Shown: positions 47,686 through 54,535 of the stretch, piece by piece
Layout of the letters: each line of letters begins with the position of its first letter
Position numbering within the stretch: position 1 is the first letter of the stretch
Assembly (NCBI RefSeq): GCF_024029775.1
Contig: NZ_CP097122.1
Coordinates: 731,001-795,000 of the forward strand
DNA from: Fructobacillus americanaquae
Lineage (GTDB): Bacteria; Bacillota; Bacilli; Lactobacillales; Lactobacillaceae
Direction of reading: 5' to 3'
Length of the DNA: 64,000 nt
Translations under genes and position numbers: made by a program
Notes under the pieces: generated by a model
What the model was told of the DNA's origin: nothing
Seen by the model: only the letters and a program-made list of their open reading frames with translations
Databases searched by the model: none

Positions 47686-47832
47686 ATTGTTCGTGTTTTA
47701 TCGATATAGAGCCACTTTAAAAAAATGCAGTTCGCTTTAAAGACATGATAACAAAACTAACATGACTTGTGTTCGTTATTTAATAATAATTTTCTCATAT
47801 AAAGAGGGAATTCCAGACCAAAACCGAACAAT
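47686..47832 (-). promoter_or_regulatory. PurBox elements of the purine operon
   Basis: AAAACCGAACAAT (47820-47832, plus strand) matches the PurBox AWWWCCGAACWWT fully. Two inverted near-matches read AAAACACGAACAAT (47699-47686) and AATAACGAACACA (47780-47768) on the minus strand. This suggests control by a PurR of the lactic acid bacterial type through PRPP. The core promoter was not fixed. Confidence 0.7.
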
Positions 47833-47874
47833 CGTTTAAAACCCGCATCTTTCCTATGTATTATCTGTAATAAA

Positions 47875-47909
47875 AAAATGCCAGAATGTTAAAAACATTC
47901 TGGCATTTC
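47875..47909 (-). terminator. Terminator of the ClC-type gene
   Basis: AAATGCCAGAATGT and ACATTCTGGCATTT are perfect 14-bp arms with a five-base loop and flanking A/T runs, directly after the stop codon at 47918. It can act in both directions. Confidence 0.88.
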
Positions 47910-47917
47910 TAGTGAAA

Positions 47918-49237
47918 TTAGCCTAATTTAGATTTTACTGCAGCACGGCGGTCACACCAATTCAGATAAATCTTAGCTGTTGACGATGACAGGGCCACCG
48001 CAAGGGCGAAGATAATCAGAGCCGAATAGTCCAGGTGACTGATTTCAAAGACCATAAACATTGCCATCAATGGTGCTTGCTGAGAGGCTGCTAATAGGGC
48101 AACGGCACCAATCAAAGCAAACTGCCATGGTAAGATTCCTGGAAAAAGTGGTGCCAAGGGCACGGAGAAAACCAAGCCCAAGACACTTCCCAATGCAATC
48201 GAGGGTGTCAATGTACCACCAGTACCACCAGCGTAGAGACTCAAGAAGGTCATGACAAATTTAGCTAAACCAAGGGCAATGAAAAAGTACAGCAAGTGAT
48301 GGTTCGTTTGCAAAAAAGCATACTGGGCCGTGGCACGGCCATTCCCCATCACGTAAGGGAAGACCCAGGCAGTTAGCCCAGTGACGATTCCGACCAATGG
48401 CATCGTCACCCAAAGCCACTTTCCCTTTGCCTGGTATTGCTGTGCCCAAGCAAAGGCTTGCTTGGCCCACGCCCCAAAGATTCCGGCAATTGGGCCGATA
48501 ATCAAGGAAACGACCAATAAAATCAGTGAGAAGTGGTCAGCCTTTGATAAGGCATAGTATGGATCAAAGCCCTTAACAATCGCTCCCATTAAGGCAGCAA
48601 TCGTCGACATAATCAAAGCCACCGAAATGGTCTTCACAGATGCTTTCTTCAATAGCAGTTCAACGGCAAAGAGCATCCCCGTAATTGGCGAGATATAAAC
48701 ACCGGCAAAACCAGCACCAGCCGCGGCGGCCAAGAGTAGCTTTTGGTCCTCTTGACTTAACTTCAAGAACTGCCATTTAGCTGTTTTCTTTTGATAAACT
48801 TGGGCTAGCATGACCCCGGCCTGCCGAGGTGCTAACTCACGACCAACGGACCCACCCGTTCCGACAAAGAACATCTGAGCCAAGACGTTGAAAGCCGTCT
48901 TAATTGGTGGCATTTCGTCACCTTTCAAGGCAGCATTAATACCAACGATTTTGCGGCCACGAGAACGAATCGCCCACCAGACAAACCCGGCAATTGTTGA
49001 TCCGATGACAACCGATAGAAAACGGCGCATTGGACTAGCGCTGTTTGGGCTATAGTGCCGGAACGATTCATGAAAATGTAAGAACAAAACTTCCACATGT
49101 TCTAAAAAGAGTGACAGCAAGAGTGCAGCAAAGCCGATAACCACCGCCAAGACGATTGTCGCAATCCCCAGTGACCAAAAGGCGCTGTCCTCTTCTTTGA
49201 ATTCAGCCGCTAACGGCTGTTGATTTTGATTAACCAT
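47918..49237 (-). CDS. ClC-family anion channel/transporter with variant filter
   Basis: The 439-residue membrane protein has the ClC fold signatures GAGFAGVYISPITGMLFAVE and GGTGGTLTPSIALGSVLG. The motif normally written GREGP is GRELAP (residues 132-137, in GGSVGRELAPRQAG). This variant occurs in a less studied ClC subgroup, so ion selectivity and coupling may differ from the classical Cl-/H+ exchanger. No CBS domains are present. It is transcribed alone, just upstream of the accessory island. The substrate is not assignable; chloride or fluoride are the family options. Confidence 0.82.
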   Translation of the reverse strand: MVNQNQQPLAAEFKEEDSAFWSLGIATIVLAVVIGFAALLLSLFLEHVEVLFLHFHESFRHYSPNSASPMRRFLSVVIGSTIAGFVWWAIRSRGRKIVGINAALKGDEMPPIKTAFNVLAQMFFVGTGGSVGRELAPRQAGVMLAQVYQKKTAKWQFLKLSQEDQKLLLAAAAGAGFAGVYISPITGMLFAVELLLKKASVKTISVALIMSTIAALMGAIVKGFDPYYALSKADHFSLILLVVSLIIGPIAGIFGAWAKQAFAWAQQYQAKGKWLWVTMPLVGIVTGLTAWVFPYVMGNGRATAQYAFLQTNHHLLYFFIALGLAKFVMTFLSLYAGGTGGTLTPSIALGSVLGLVFSVPLAPLFPGILPWQFALIGAVALLAASQQAPLMAMFMVFEISHLDYSALIIFALAVALSSSTAKIYLNWCDRRAAVKSKLG

Positions 49238-49540
49238 AATTTCCCCTTTAGATCGGTAATTGGATTATTTGAAAACAATTAAATTCTGACAATTTCATTG
49301 GGCAAATCAGGGTCTCCTTTTGGCCGAAAATGGCTCAACCATGCGCAGAATAAGTGGTAAATAACCGCATACTAATGTACATAATTTGTCCAGAAAATGC
49401 AAGAATCTGGTTAAAAGTCTTTACTATTGAATTCCGCTTTTATGCCAGCTTGATTTTTACCGGAAAAGAACGGTCGCGTTATAAAGCAAGAATAAATGCC
49501 TGCGGCCATTATTGTGCTAATCGATTAAAGTTCAACTTGT
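49238..49540. other. Intergenic start of the accessory island
   Basis: This stretch is AT-rich. An open frame at 49354-49584 (plus) has no ribosome binding site and no recognisable sequence, and its end falls inside repeat copy A. I see no supported gene. Confidence 0.5.
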
Positions 49541-49645
49541 CATCAATGTCTTTAACTTCCCTTTTTGAGCAGTACACTAATTGATTTGGCTGAAATTGAG
49601 CAAAAGACTTTTTGAGAAAAGAAACGCCCCTAAAAAATAAAGTCT
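49541..49645 (+). repeat. Dyad-hairpin module relative, copy A
   Basis: Bases 49541-49624 align without gaps to 53004-53087 (copy E) at 70 of 84 positions. Both contain ATTGAGCAAAAGACTTTTTGAGA. The same core occurs on the minus strand at 50162-50195 (copy B). The hairpin/dyad half is missing here. Confidence 0.7.
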
Positions 49646-49722
49646 AACACTTTGGCTTTCCCGATCATCATATATCAATATTCCTTTAAAAAGAGCATTA
49701 TCAATATACAGAGGTTTAAATT

Positions 49723-49904
49723 ATGCTATACATTATTGGTTACTATGCTGCTTTAATCGGAATTATCATTTTACTAACACATGCCAAAAGCTTTTTTAAG
49801 AAACTCGACTTAACTTACTTGAAAAAATAGGATTTACCATTACTAGCATTGGTATTATTATTCCCATAGTATATGGCTTTATCAACGGATTCTTACACCA
49901 CTAA
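49723..49904 (+). pseudogene. Small membrane protein gene broken at an A6 run
   Basis: ATG 49723 has GAGG eight bases upstream. The frame gives 35 residues (LYIIGYYAALIGIIILLTHA, then a lysine-rich loop) and stops at TAG 49828, directly after GAAAAAA. A -1 shift at that run continues with KIGFTITSIGIIIPIVYGF to TAA 49902, giving a two-helix protein of about 60 residues. The second hydrophobic segment makes the joined form the more natural protein. It could be a pseudogene, a slippage-dependent gene, or a sequencing error. No family is recognised. Confidence 0.55.
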
Positions 49905-49911
49905 AATTCGA

Positions 49912-50100
49912 CTTAATATAATGTAAATTAACGAAAACAAACTGGGGAATCATGAAAATAAACACAGAATAATACAGATATTAGGTATTGTTTTTAGCAA
50001 TAGGAGTTATTGGAGTTATTGGATTTTTTGAAGGAATCACTGTTGATCTCTCTCACGTTAATTCTATAGGATAAACACTATCTTTCTAGGTATAATCAGT
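49912..50100 (+). other. Decayed small ORF and dyad copy without hairpin
   Basis: CTTAATATAATGTAAATTAACG (dyad-type, 49912-49933) is followed by GGGG and ATG 49952. That frame stops after six codons and again four codons later, then continues in frame as a hydrophobic stretch VLFLAIGVIGVIGFFEG to a stop near 50073. It looks like a small membrane gene with two nonsense codons. Confidence 0.4.
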
Positions 50101-50104
50101 CGCT

Positions 50105-50195
50105 GTTAACATAATGTGCGTTAACGAAAAAAAGCAGATCCCATTAATTGGGATCTGCTTTTTCTTTTGTTAAAAAGTCTTTTGCTCATATTCCT
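50105..50195 (-). repeat. Dyad-hairpin module, copy B
   Basis: GTTAAC-N9-GTTAAC (50105-50125) precedes the hairpin AAAGCAGATCCCA / TGGGATCTGCTTT (50131-50161) with T-runs on both sides. Then comes AAAAAGTCTTTTGCTCA, the reverse complement of the core of copies A and E. The minus-strand ORF below runs through it. Confidence 0.65.
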
Positions 50196-50282
50196 ATCAT
50201 TAAGCCGTTTATACTGTGTTTGACGACTAATACTCAGTTCTTTTTCTAGTGCTGTTAGGATGTCAAGTTTTGCATTGTCCAT
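50121..50282 (-). CDS. Candidate 53-residue HTH protein, leaderless
   Basis: ATG 50282 opens a 53-codon frame. Residues about 12-30 (LEKELSISRQTQYKRLNDRN) look like a helix-turn-helix, with S-x-S-R-Q-T-x-Y-K-R-L as recognition helix. A TTAATG-N17-TATACT promoter ends six bases before the ATG, so the transcript would start at or next to the start codon. The C-terminal third is encoded by repeat copy B and its hairpin, and the stop lies in the dyad. It is divergent from the gene at 50375, with overlapping promoters. It may be a truncated regulator fused by chance to the repeat; function is unproven. Confidence 0.4.
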   Translation of the reverse strand: MDNAKLDILTALEKELSISRQTQYKRLNDRNMSKRLFNKRKSRSQLMGSAFFR

Positions 50283-50288
50283 ATTGAC

Positions 50289-50326
50289 AGTATAACATTG
50301 ACACCGATGACCATTAAAAATACAAT
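50289..50326. promoter_or_regulatory. Overlapping divergent promoters
   Basis: Rightward: TTGACA (50298-50303), 17 bp, TACAAT (50321-50326). Leftward: TTAATG (50317-50312), 17 bp, TATACT (50294-50289). The two occupy the same 38 bases, so RNA polymerase binding should be mutually exclusive. Confidence 0.65.
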
Positions 50327-50374
50327 TCTATCTTTTATTAACGTATACTTAAACACAAAAATAAGGAAAAATAA

Positions 50375-50647
50375 ATGTCCAAAAATAAAATAAAAGACTT
50401 ACATGACATGGTAAAAGAAAACTATGAGAACGACACATATAGTCGTGATTATAGTTACCATGGACCATATGCCCATAACGATGAAAAAGGGCGCGATAAA
50501 TATCGACAAGATAAATCTAATGGTCATATTAAAATTTGGTATTATGCACCATTTATCAGAATTTTGAATAAAATTGTAGGTGGCAGAATGCAAGAGATTG
50601 TCGATTTTCTTAATGGCTATCGTTATGAAAAAAAGGAAAATAAATAA
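50375..50647 (+). CDS. Hypothetical 90-residue basic protein
   Basis: ATG 50375 follows AAGGA by seven bases and a consensus promoter by about 40 bases. The protein is hydrophilic and rich in Lys, Asp and Tyr (ENDTYSRDYSYHGPYAHNDE). It has one moderately hydrophobic amphipathic part (IKIWYYAPFIRILNKIVGG) in the C-terminal half. No signal peptide or cysteine is present. I do not recognise a family. The amphipathic helix with a VGG turn would fit a bacteriocin-like or membrane-binding peptide, but that is speculation. It is divergent from the small HTH candidate. Confidence 0.6.
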   Translation: MSKNKIKDLHDMVKENYENDTYSRDYSYHGPYAHNDEKGRDKYRQDKSNGHIKIWYYAPFIRILNKIVGGRMQEIVDFLNGYRYEKKENK

Positions 50648-50712
50648 TCTCTCGGGTGCCTATTAACAAAATATATATTTCCCAAATACCCGTATAGCGT
50701 ATGTACAAATTT

Positions 50713-50812
50713 TAGTTAATATAATGTGCCTTAACGCAAGTCAAAAAAAACGTCCCCAGTATTTGGGGCGGTTTTTACTTTTATGACAAGCGTACTTGCT
50801 CAATTTCAACCT
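50713..50812 (-). repeat. Dyad-hairpin module, copy C
   Basis: AGTTAATATAATGTGCCTTAACG (two stretches of the dyad, 50714-50736) is followed by the hairpin ACGTCCCC / GGGGCG(G)T with T runs, and by CTTTTATGACAAGCGTACTTG. That tail is repeated in copy D. The hairpin also serves as terminator for the gene at 50375. Confidence 0.65.
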
Positions 50813-51074
50813 CAACAATGGGGGTAGTCTCGAAAACCAATTAACAATGATCCTTACAATGCCAGCTAATGATGCGCTTAAACAAGCAGCTCAAACTATG
50901 TTATCATTACTACAACGAGTCTTAAATATTAATGGACAATTATTAGTTAGCTTATCTGGAACTGTTGCTTCTGTGTTGGATTCCGTTGGGAAACTTCCAA
51001 CAGAAACAAAGACACCGGCTTCAGTCTATACAATTATTGGATTAATTTTATTATTCATTGTGGAGGAAAGCTAG
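50796..51074 (+). CDS. Hypothetical 92-residue protein, possibly 5'-truncated
   Basis: The frame opens at TTG 50796 inside the tail of repeat copy C and has no ribosome binding site; ATGs at 50847 and 50859 also lack one. The protein is amphipathic (AAQTMLSLLQRVLNINGQLL) and ends in one membrane helix (VYTIIGLILLFIVEES). I suspect the module joined or displaced the original 5' end. The next gene starts 32 bases later on the same strand and is probably co-transcribed. Role unknown; a bacteriocin/immunity-like pair is one guess. Confidence 0.4.
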   Translation: MLNFNLNNGGSLENQLTMILTMPANDALKQAAQTMLSLLQRVLNINGQLLVSLSGTVASVLDSVGKLPTETKTPASVYTIIGLILLFIVEES

Positions 51075-51106
51075 CTTAAAAATTTGATAAAGATAGGGGA
51101 AATTAA

Positions 51107-51720
51107 TTGGACCAGATTATAGAAGTAACGCAAAATCTATTGCAGAAACAAGGCAGGAACAAAAAAAATTTTGTTTATTTGCAAATCCCCATAGTTGTAT
51201 GCATAGTTGTGTGGGATATTTTGGTTGTTTTATTGTTAATTTCGATGGTCAAACACAATATGATTGATACTCTATTCGTTTATAACACTTTGCTTTTAAT
51301 AATGCTAAATTACTTAGCTATTAGTAGTATTAAACGTTTCAATAGGTTGAACTCTGCCGTTCAATATCATGTTATTCCAAAAATAATCGATATTAATAAT
51401 TTTGATTCAACCAATAATTGGCTTAAGCAGAATAAACATTTATTCCCTAAAACGATCATCGGCCGATTATTTTCAAATAGAATGAACTATTGTGTTTGGG
51501 GCTGTATTGAAACTAACGATAACTACCAAGTTGTTATCATTGACCTTTCTAAAAAAATACACTAATTGTTTTAACTATCGAAAAGAAGGATTTAAACTCC
51601 TACACAGAAAGTAAATTTTTGACTAAGTTAATTAAACGTATTCCTAAAAGAAAAAAGTTCAATACGCTATGGGTTAAAAAATACTGGTTCTCCCATCTCA
51701 CTTTTTACATTTACGAATAA
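51107..51720 (+). pseudogene. Two-helix membrane protein gene with a -1 frameshift site at A7
   Basis: TTG 51107 follows AGGGG by six to seven bases. The frame encodes 152 residues with two membrane helices (IPIVVCIVVWDILVVLLLIS and a second near residue 70) and stops at TAA 51563. Just before the stop is TCT-AAA-AAA-ATA. A -1 shift on the A7 run (51551-51557) gives N-T-L-I-V-L-T-I-E-K-K-D and continues for 54 codons to TAA 51718, basic and tryptophan-containing. The extension reads naturally after VVIIDLSKK, so the full protein would be about 204 residues. Either a base is missing, or slippage makes both forms. Confidence 0.6.
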
Positions 51721-51730
51721 GAATAATGCT

Positions 51731-51842
51731 AGTTAACATAATGTTGATTAACGAAAGTAAAAAAGACCAGCCCTGAAATTTCGGGGCTGGTCTTTCTTTT
51801 ATGATAAGCACGCTTGCTCAATTTGGACCCCAACAATTTGTC
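51731..51842 (-). repeat. Dyad-hairpin module, copy D
   Basis: AGTTAACATAATGTTGATTA plus ACG (51731-51753) precedes the hairpin AAGACCAGCCC / GGGCTGGTCTT with T runs in both directions. Then comes CTTTTATGATAAGCACGCTTG, matching copy C. It ends the small membrane gene at 51890-52096 on the minus strand. Confidence 0.7.
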
Positions 51843-51889
51843 TACTTCTCAGAAAGCGGTTTTCAAAACATTCTGGTTTTGTGAAAAAA

Positions 51890-52096
51890 TCATTTCTGAG
51901 AACCTTGATGAGAACGCTTGTTTAAAAGTGAAAAACTAACCATCACAAAATAAAAAATAATCGTGGATAAAATATCATGTAACAAATTATTTGATCTGAA
52001 CATAAAATGCATAACCAAAAAAAAGACCAACGCTCCGATTAGATTATTCGTATAGATTGACCTATTCATATAGATTGACTCAATAAACTTTTTCAT
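51890..52096 (-). CDS. Small membrane protein, 68 residues
   Basis: ATG 52096 follows GGGAG by about eight bases. The protein has two hydrophobic segments (LIGALVFFLVMHFMF and LSTIIFYFVMVSFSLL) and a basic, hydrophilic tail (NKRSHQGSQK). An 18-base near-repeat (TCAATCTATAYGAATA) near the start duplicates six residues relative to its paralogue at 8150-8327. The promoter region TTGTTGAC...TACAAT (about 52127-52153) is shared with that locus and with 53817-54011. Downstream is a hairpin and module copy D. Function unknown; the small hydrophobic form with a convergent repeat is compatible with a type I toxin or an immunity protein. Confidence 0.6.
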   Translation of the reverse strand: MKKFIESIYMNRSIYTNNLIGALVFFLVMHFMFRSNNLLHDILSTIIFYFVMVSFSLLNKRSHQGSQK

Positions 52097-52247
52097 AAAT
52101 AATTCTCCCATTTTCTCATTCCAGTAAAAACATTGTATCTTACTTTTCCTGTCAACAAAAATCATTTTAACACCAAAAATCTGTACATACAGCGTACGTA
52201 CAAACGGTGAAACCGACAAAATTTATCAATACAATGAATCAGATTCC

Positions 52248-52964
52248 TTATGTGAGGCTAACTGAGAAAGAAGGAATTCGGTCATTAGTAGACGCTTGAT
52301 TCTGGGATCGTCCATAGACTAGTTTAGGATGACTATTGGCTGGGACTTCAGCATATAGGGTGCCAGTGATACTATCTTTAATATCGATTTTGCCTTGTGC
52401 AGGGATTTCGTTTGGTAGATTTTTTCCTGTAATTAAAGGAATGTCGCTGTTTCCGGATTGAATGTGAAACATGTTTGTTGCATATGGTAGGTCTGCGTCA
52501 CCTGTGCCAAAGTCTTTGGTGGCCGTATTTTTAATCGTCAACGATATCGCAATGATTTTATTCCCTGGATTGGGTGAATAGTTGGCAATCTGATTTAAAA
52601 ATGAAACACTGTTAACTCGGTATTGGTCAGTTTCAATCGTGATGGATTGGCCAATCTTGAAAGCCTTGCTTTTGAGTTGTGCACTTGATTTTTGTAAGGT
52701 TATTTGATGAACGTAGTGGACGCTCATTTGCACTGTTACGGTGATGACAATAGCCAAAATAGAAATTAAAAGACTAACGCTATACTTTTTCCACCCCTTT
52801 CCTTTTGACTTAATCAGGATGCTAATGATTAAGATCACAGCCATCAGGGAAGACAGCACGCCGATTAAGTTCACATATGGAATCCATGCTGTGATTAAAG
52901 AAAAGGCCGATAATATAACAGTTATGATGTATAGTACTTGATTGTTTTTCGATTCTTTTTTCAT
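52248..52964 (-). CDS. Membrane protein with extracellular DUF4352-like domain
   Basis: The 238-residue protein has three N-terminal membrane helices (about residues 9-85) and a C-terminal extracytoplasmic immunoglobulin-like domain. The domain contains FKIGQSITIETDQYRVNSV and NKIIAISLTIKNTATKDFG, the pattern of DUF4352/telokin-like domains. AAGGAAG precedes the ATG. Such proteins occur near bacteriocin and surface loci in Firmicutes, without a defined role. It is on the minus strand between the small membrane gene and module copy E, probably monocistronic. Confidence 0.7.
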   Translation of the reverse strand: MKKESKNNQVLYIITVILSAFSLITAWIPYVNLIGVLSSLMAVILIISILIKSKGKGWKKYSVSLLISILAIVITVTVQMSVHYVHQITLQKSSAQLKSKAFKIGQSITIETDQYRVNSVSFLNQIANYSPNPGNKIIAISLTIKNTATKDFGTGDADLPYATNMFHIQSGNSDIPLITGKNLPNEIPAQGKIDIKDSITGTLYAEVPANSHPKLVYGRSQNQASTNDRIPSFSVSLT

Positions 52965-53003
52965 TCAACTTCCTTTTAAATCTGTTATAAATTTAATTTT
53001 TGC

Positions 53004-53145
53004 CATCAATGTCCGTAGCTGCCCTTTTGGAGCAGTAGATTAATTGATCGGACGCCAATTGAGCAAAAGACTTTTTGAGAGAAGAAAAAATCGCCCCCAA
53101 AAAATGGAGACGTTTTTTACTTTCGTTGACCAACATTGTATTACG
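53004..53145 (+). repeat. Dyad-hairpin module, copy E
   Basis: Bases 53004-53087 align with copy A. They are followed by CGCCCCC...GGAGACG, then TTTTTTACTTTCGTTGACCA and a degenerate dyad. The last part matches the minus-strand end of copy D, so copy E is a full-length module in the opposite orientation. Confidence 0.65.
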
Positions 53146-53225
53146 TTCGGTTATTTGCAATTCTAAATTAGAGATGGTAATTTATTATTGTAATTTTAAG
53201 TTTTGTATTTTAGGAGAGAGAAACA

Positions 53226-53654
53226 TTGTTTATCAAAAAAAAGAAAACAACCGTATTAGTATTATTCTGTATCATTGTCTTATTAGTTTTTGGAATAGGT
53301 AGGAAACAACAAATATCAATTATTGATCGCTACAACCCCTTCCTACCATCGACTACTGCATACGCAGTCCTTCCTGCTGATACAGCAAACAGTGAACGCA
53401 TAGATGTATACGCAGTTGATAATGCTTTATCTAATGGCGACTGGCTTAAAATAAGTAACGATAACAGTCAAAAAAAGAAATATATTGCTATTCAACACAA
53501 GGGTTCATATATATCTAGGACAATGATTGTTGATGACGATAAAGCGCTTCCGGCACTTATTAAACAGCAAATCGGTAATGAATATCATCAATATTCTCGA
53601 AAAATTGATGGTCCGCGGTCGGCAAACACAAATATAGTATTTCCATTTGTATAG
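53226..53654 (+). CDS. Membrane-anchored extracellular protein of unknown function
   Basis: TTG 53226 follows GGAGAG by about seven bases. The 142-residue product has a lysine-rich start, one membrane helix (TTVLVLFCIIVLLVFGIG) and an extracellular domain of about 115 residues. Strand-like segments include ERIDVYAVDNALSNGDWLKI and KKYIAIQHKGSYISRTMIVD. I do not recognise a family with confidence; a YxeA-type small secreted fold is possible. A terminator follows. Module copy E lies directly upstream. Confidence 0.55.
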   Translation: MFIKKKKTTVLVLFCIIVLLVFGIGRKQQISIIDRYNPFLPSTTAYAVLPADTANSERIDVYAVDNALSNGDWLKISNDNSQKKKYIAIQHKGSYISRTMIVDDDKALPALIKQQIGNEYHQYSRKIDGPRSANTNIVFPFV

Positions 53655-53662
53655 GTAAACAA

Positions 53663-53702
53663 AAAAGGTCCTCTCTGCTTTGAACCAGAGGGGCCTTTTT
53701 AA
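53663..53702 (+). terminator. Terminator after the anchored protein gene
   Basis: AAAAAAGGTCCTCTCTG and CCAGAGGGGCCTTTTT form a stem with a bulge, ten bases after the stop, with T and A runs so that it can act both ways. Confidence 0.75.
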
Positions 53703-53816
53703 TTTCAAATTATTAAATCATGACCCTTTTTGTCAATGTTAAACGCGCAATTAATAAATCGTCAAAAGCTGCAGTTCATGAGTCAAAACCAAAGGCGTTC
53801 TAGCTATGTGAAAAAC

Positions 53817-54011
53817 TCAATTCTTAGAATCATGATGAGAACGATTTTCTGATTCAAAATCAGCATAAATCATAATTAAAACAATCACTACTTGAACCAA
53901 AAAAAGTAACCAAGAAATGATTTTTGAAAAAGATATCGTCTGTTTCAAGATAAAGGCTAATAACAAAATACTCCACAATTTTTTCTTGTTAACTTTTGCT
54001 GTACTACGCAT
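53817..54011 (-). CDS. Small membrane protein, 64 residues
   Basis: ATG 54011 follows GGAGG by seven bases. The protein has a basic start, two hydrophobic segments (LWSILLLAFIL and IISWLLFLVQVVIVLIMIYA) and a polar tail ending NRSHHDSKN. The tail and the promoter region (TTGTTGACG...TAGAAT, about 54045-54068) resemble those of 51890-52096, but the membrane part has diverged. A decayed BspA-type remnant lies upstream on the same strand, the same order as at 8.1-10.3 kb. Function unknown. Confidence 0.58.
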   Translation of the reverse strand: MRSTAKVNKKKLWSILLLAFILKQTISFSKIISWLLFLVQVVIVLIMIYADFESENRSHHDSKN

Positions 54012-54239
54012 ACTCTTTCCTCCAACATTTCTTATAAACTATTCTAGCTCACTTTTTGTCGTCAACAAAACTAATTATTTCTGTACAAAATGGAATATTT
54101 TGCAATCAACCTGATAGAAAGTACCTATTTAGACCAAATGATAAATGCGACCCTCTCATCAAAAAGACCAGCCCTGAAACTTCAAAAACTACTCTTTTTT
54201 ACGTAATCAAGAAACATACTATTATAAACAAAAATACAT

Positions 54240-54535
54240 AATTTTTAGTTTATAACAGTAAAGATTGAAAAAAAGCAAGGGCGTTAATTCTATCAAAACA
54301 TTATTCTTCCTATAAACTAATAAGCAGCAATGTTAGATAATCATCGATTACCGTTGTTTGTTATGCCGCTACTCGCGCAACCACCTTGGTTTGGATTAGG
54401 ATGCAGATTTATTTCTTCTTCAAATTCGTAAAAATTCGTATTTTTACCATTATAATGGTTCATGAGAGCTTCACTATTTTATACTCAACACTTAGCTTTG
54501 TTCAAACTAATTTGACCGTATGAGACAAACCAACT
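54240..54535 (-). pseudogene. Degenerate remnant of a BspA-type surface protein gene
   Basis: On the minus strand, codons from 54473 to 54341 give a peptide starting MNHYNGKNTNFYEFEEEI and ending HPNPNQGG plus a tail. This parallels MNRYNGENPGVYELKENV ... PQPNQD of the surface protein at 8574-10292. Upstream and downstream bases also match: GGTCAA...TAAGTGTTGAG, and the anchor region CAGTAAAG...AAAGCAA. Frameshifts, stops and a deleted Thr/Asn linker show it is dead. Confidence 0.65.

Noticed and set aside
47686..47832. A purine riboswitch upstream of purE
   Set aside because: No conserved xpt-pbuX-type aptamer core was seen; CGAAC PurBoxes explain the region better.
49354..49584. 76-residue plus-strand frame at the start of the island
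   Set aside because: It has no Shine-Dalgarno sequence, starts in non-conserved DNA and ends inside repeat copy A; the other copy does not keep the frame.
51890..52170. Assignment of the small membrane protein as an Fst-type toxin with antisense RNA
   Set aside because: Size, promoter and convergent hairpin are compatible, but there are no Fst sequence signatures and no clear antisense promoter, so it stays unassigned.
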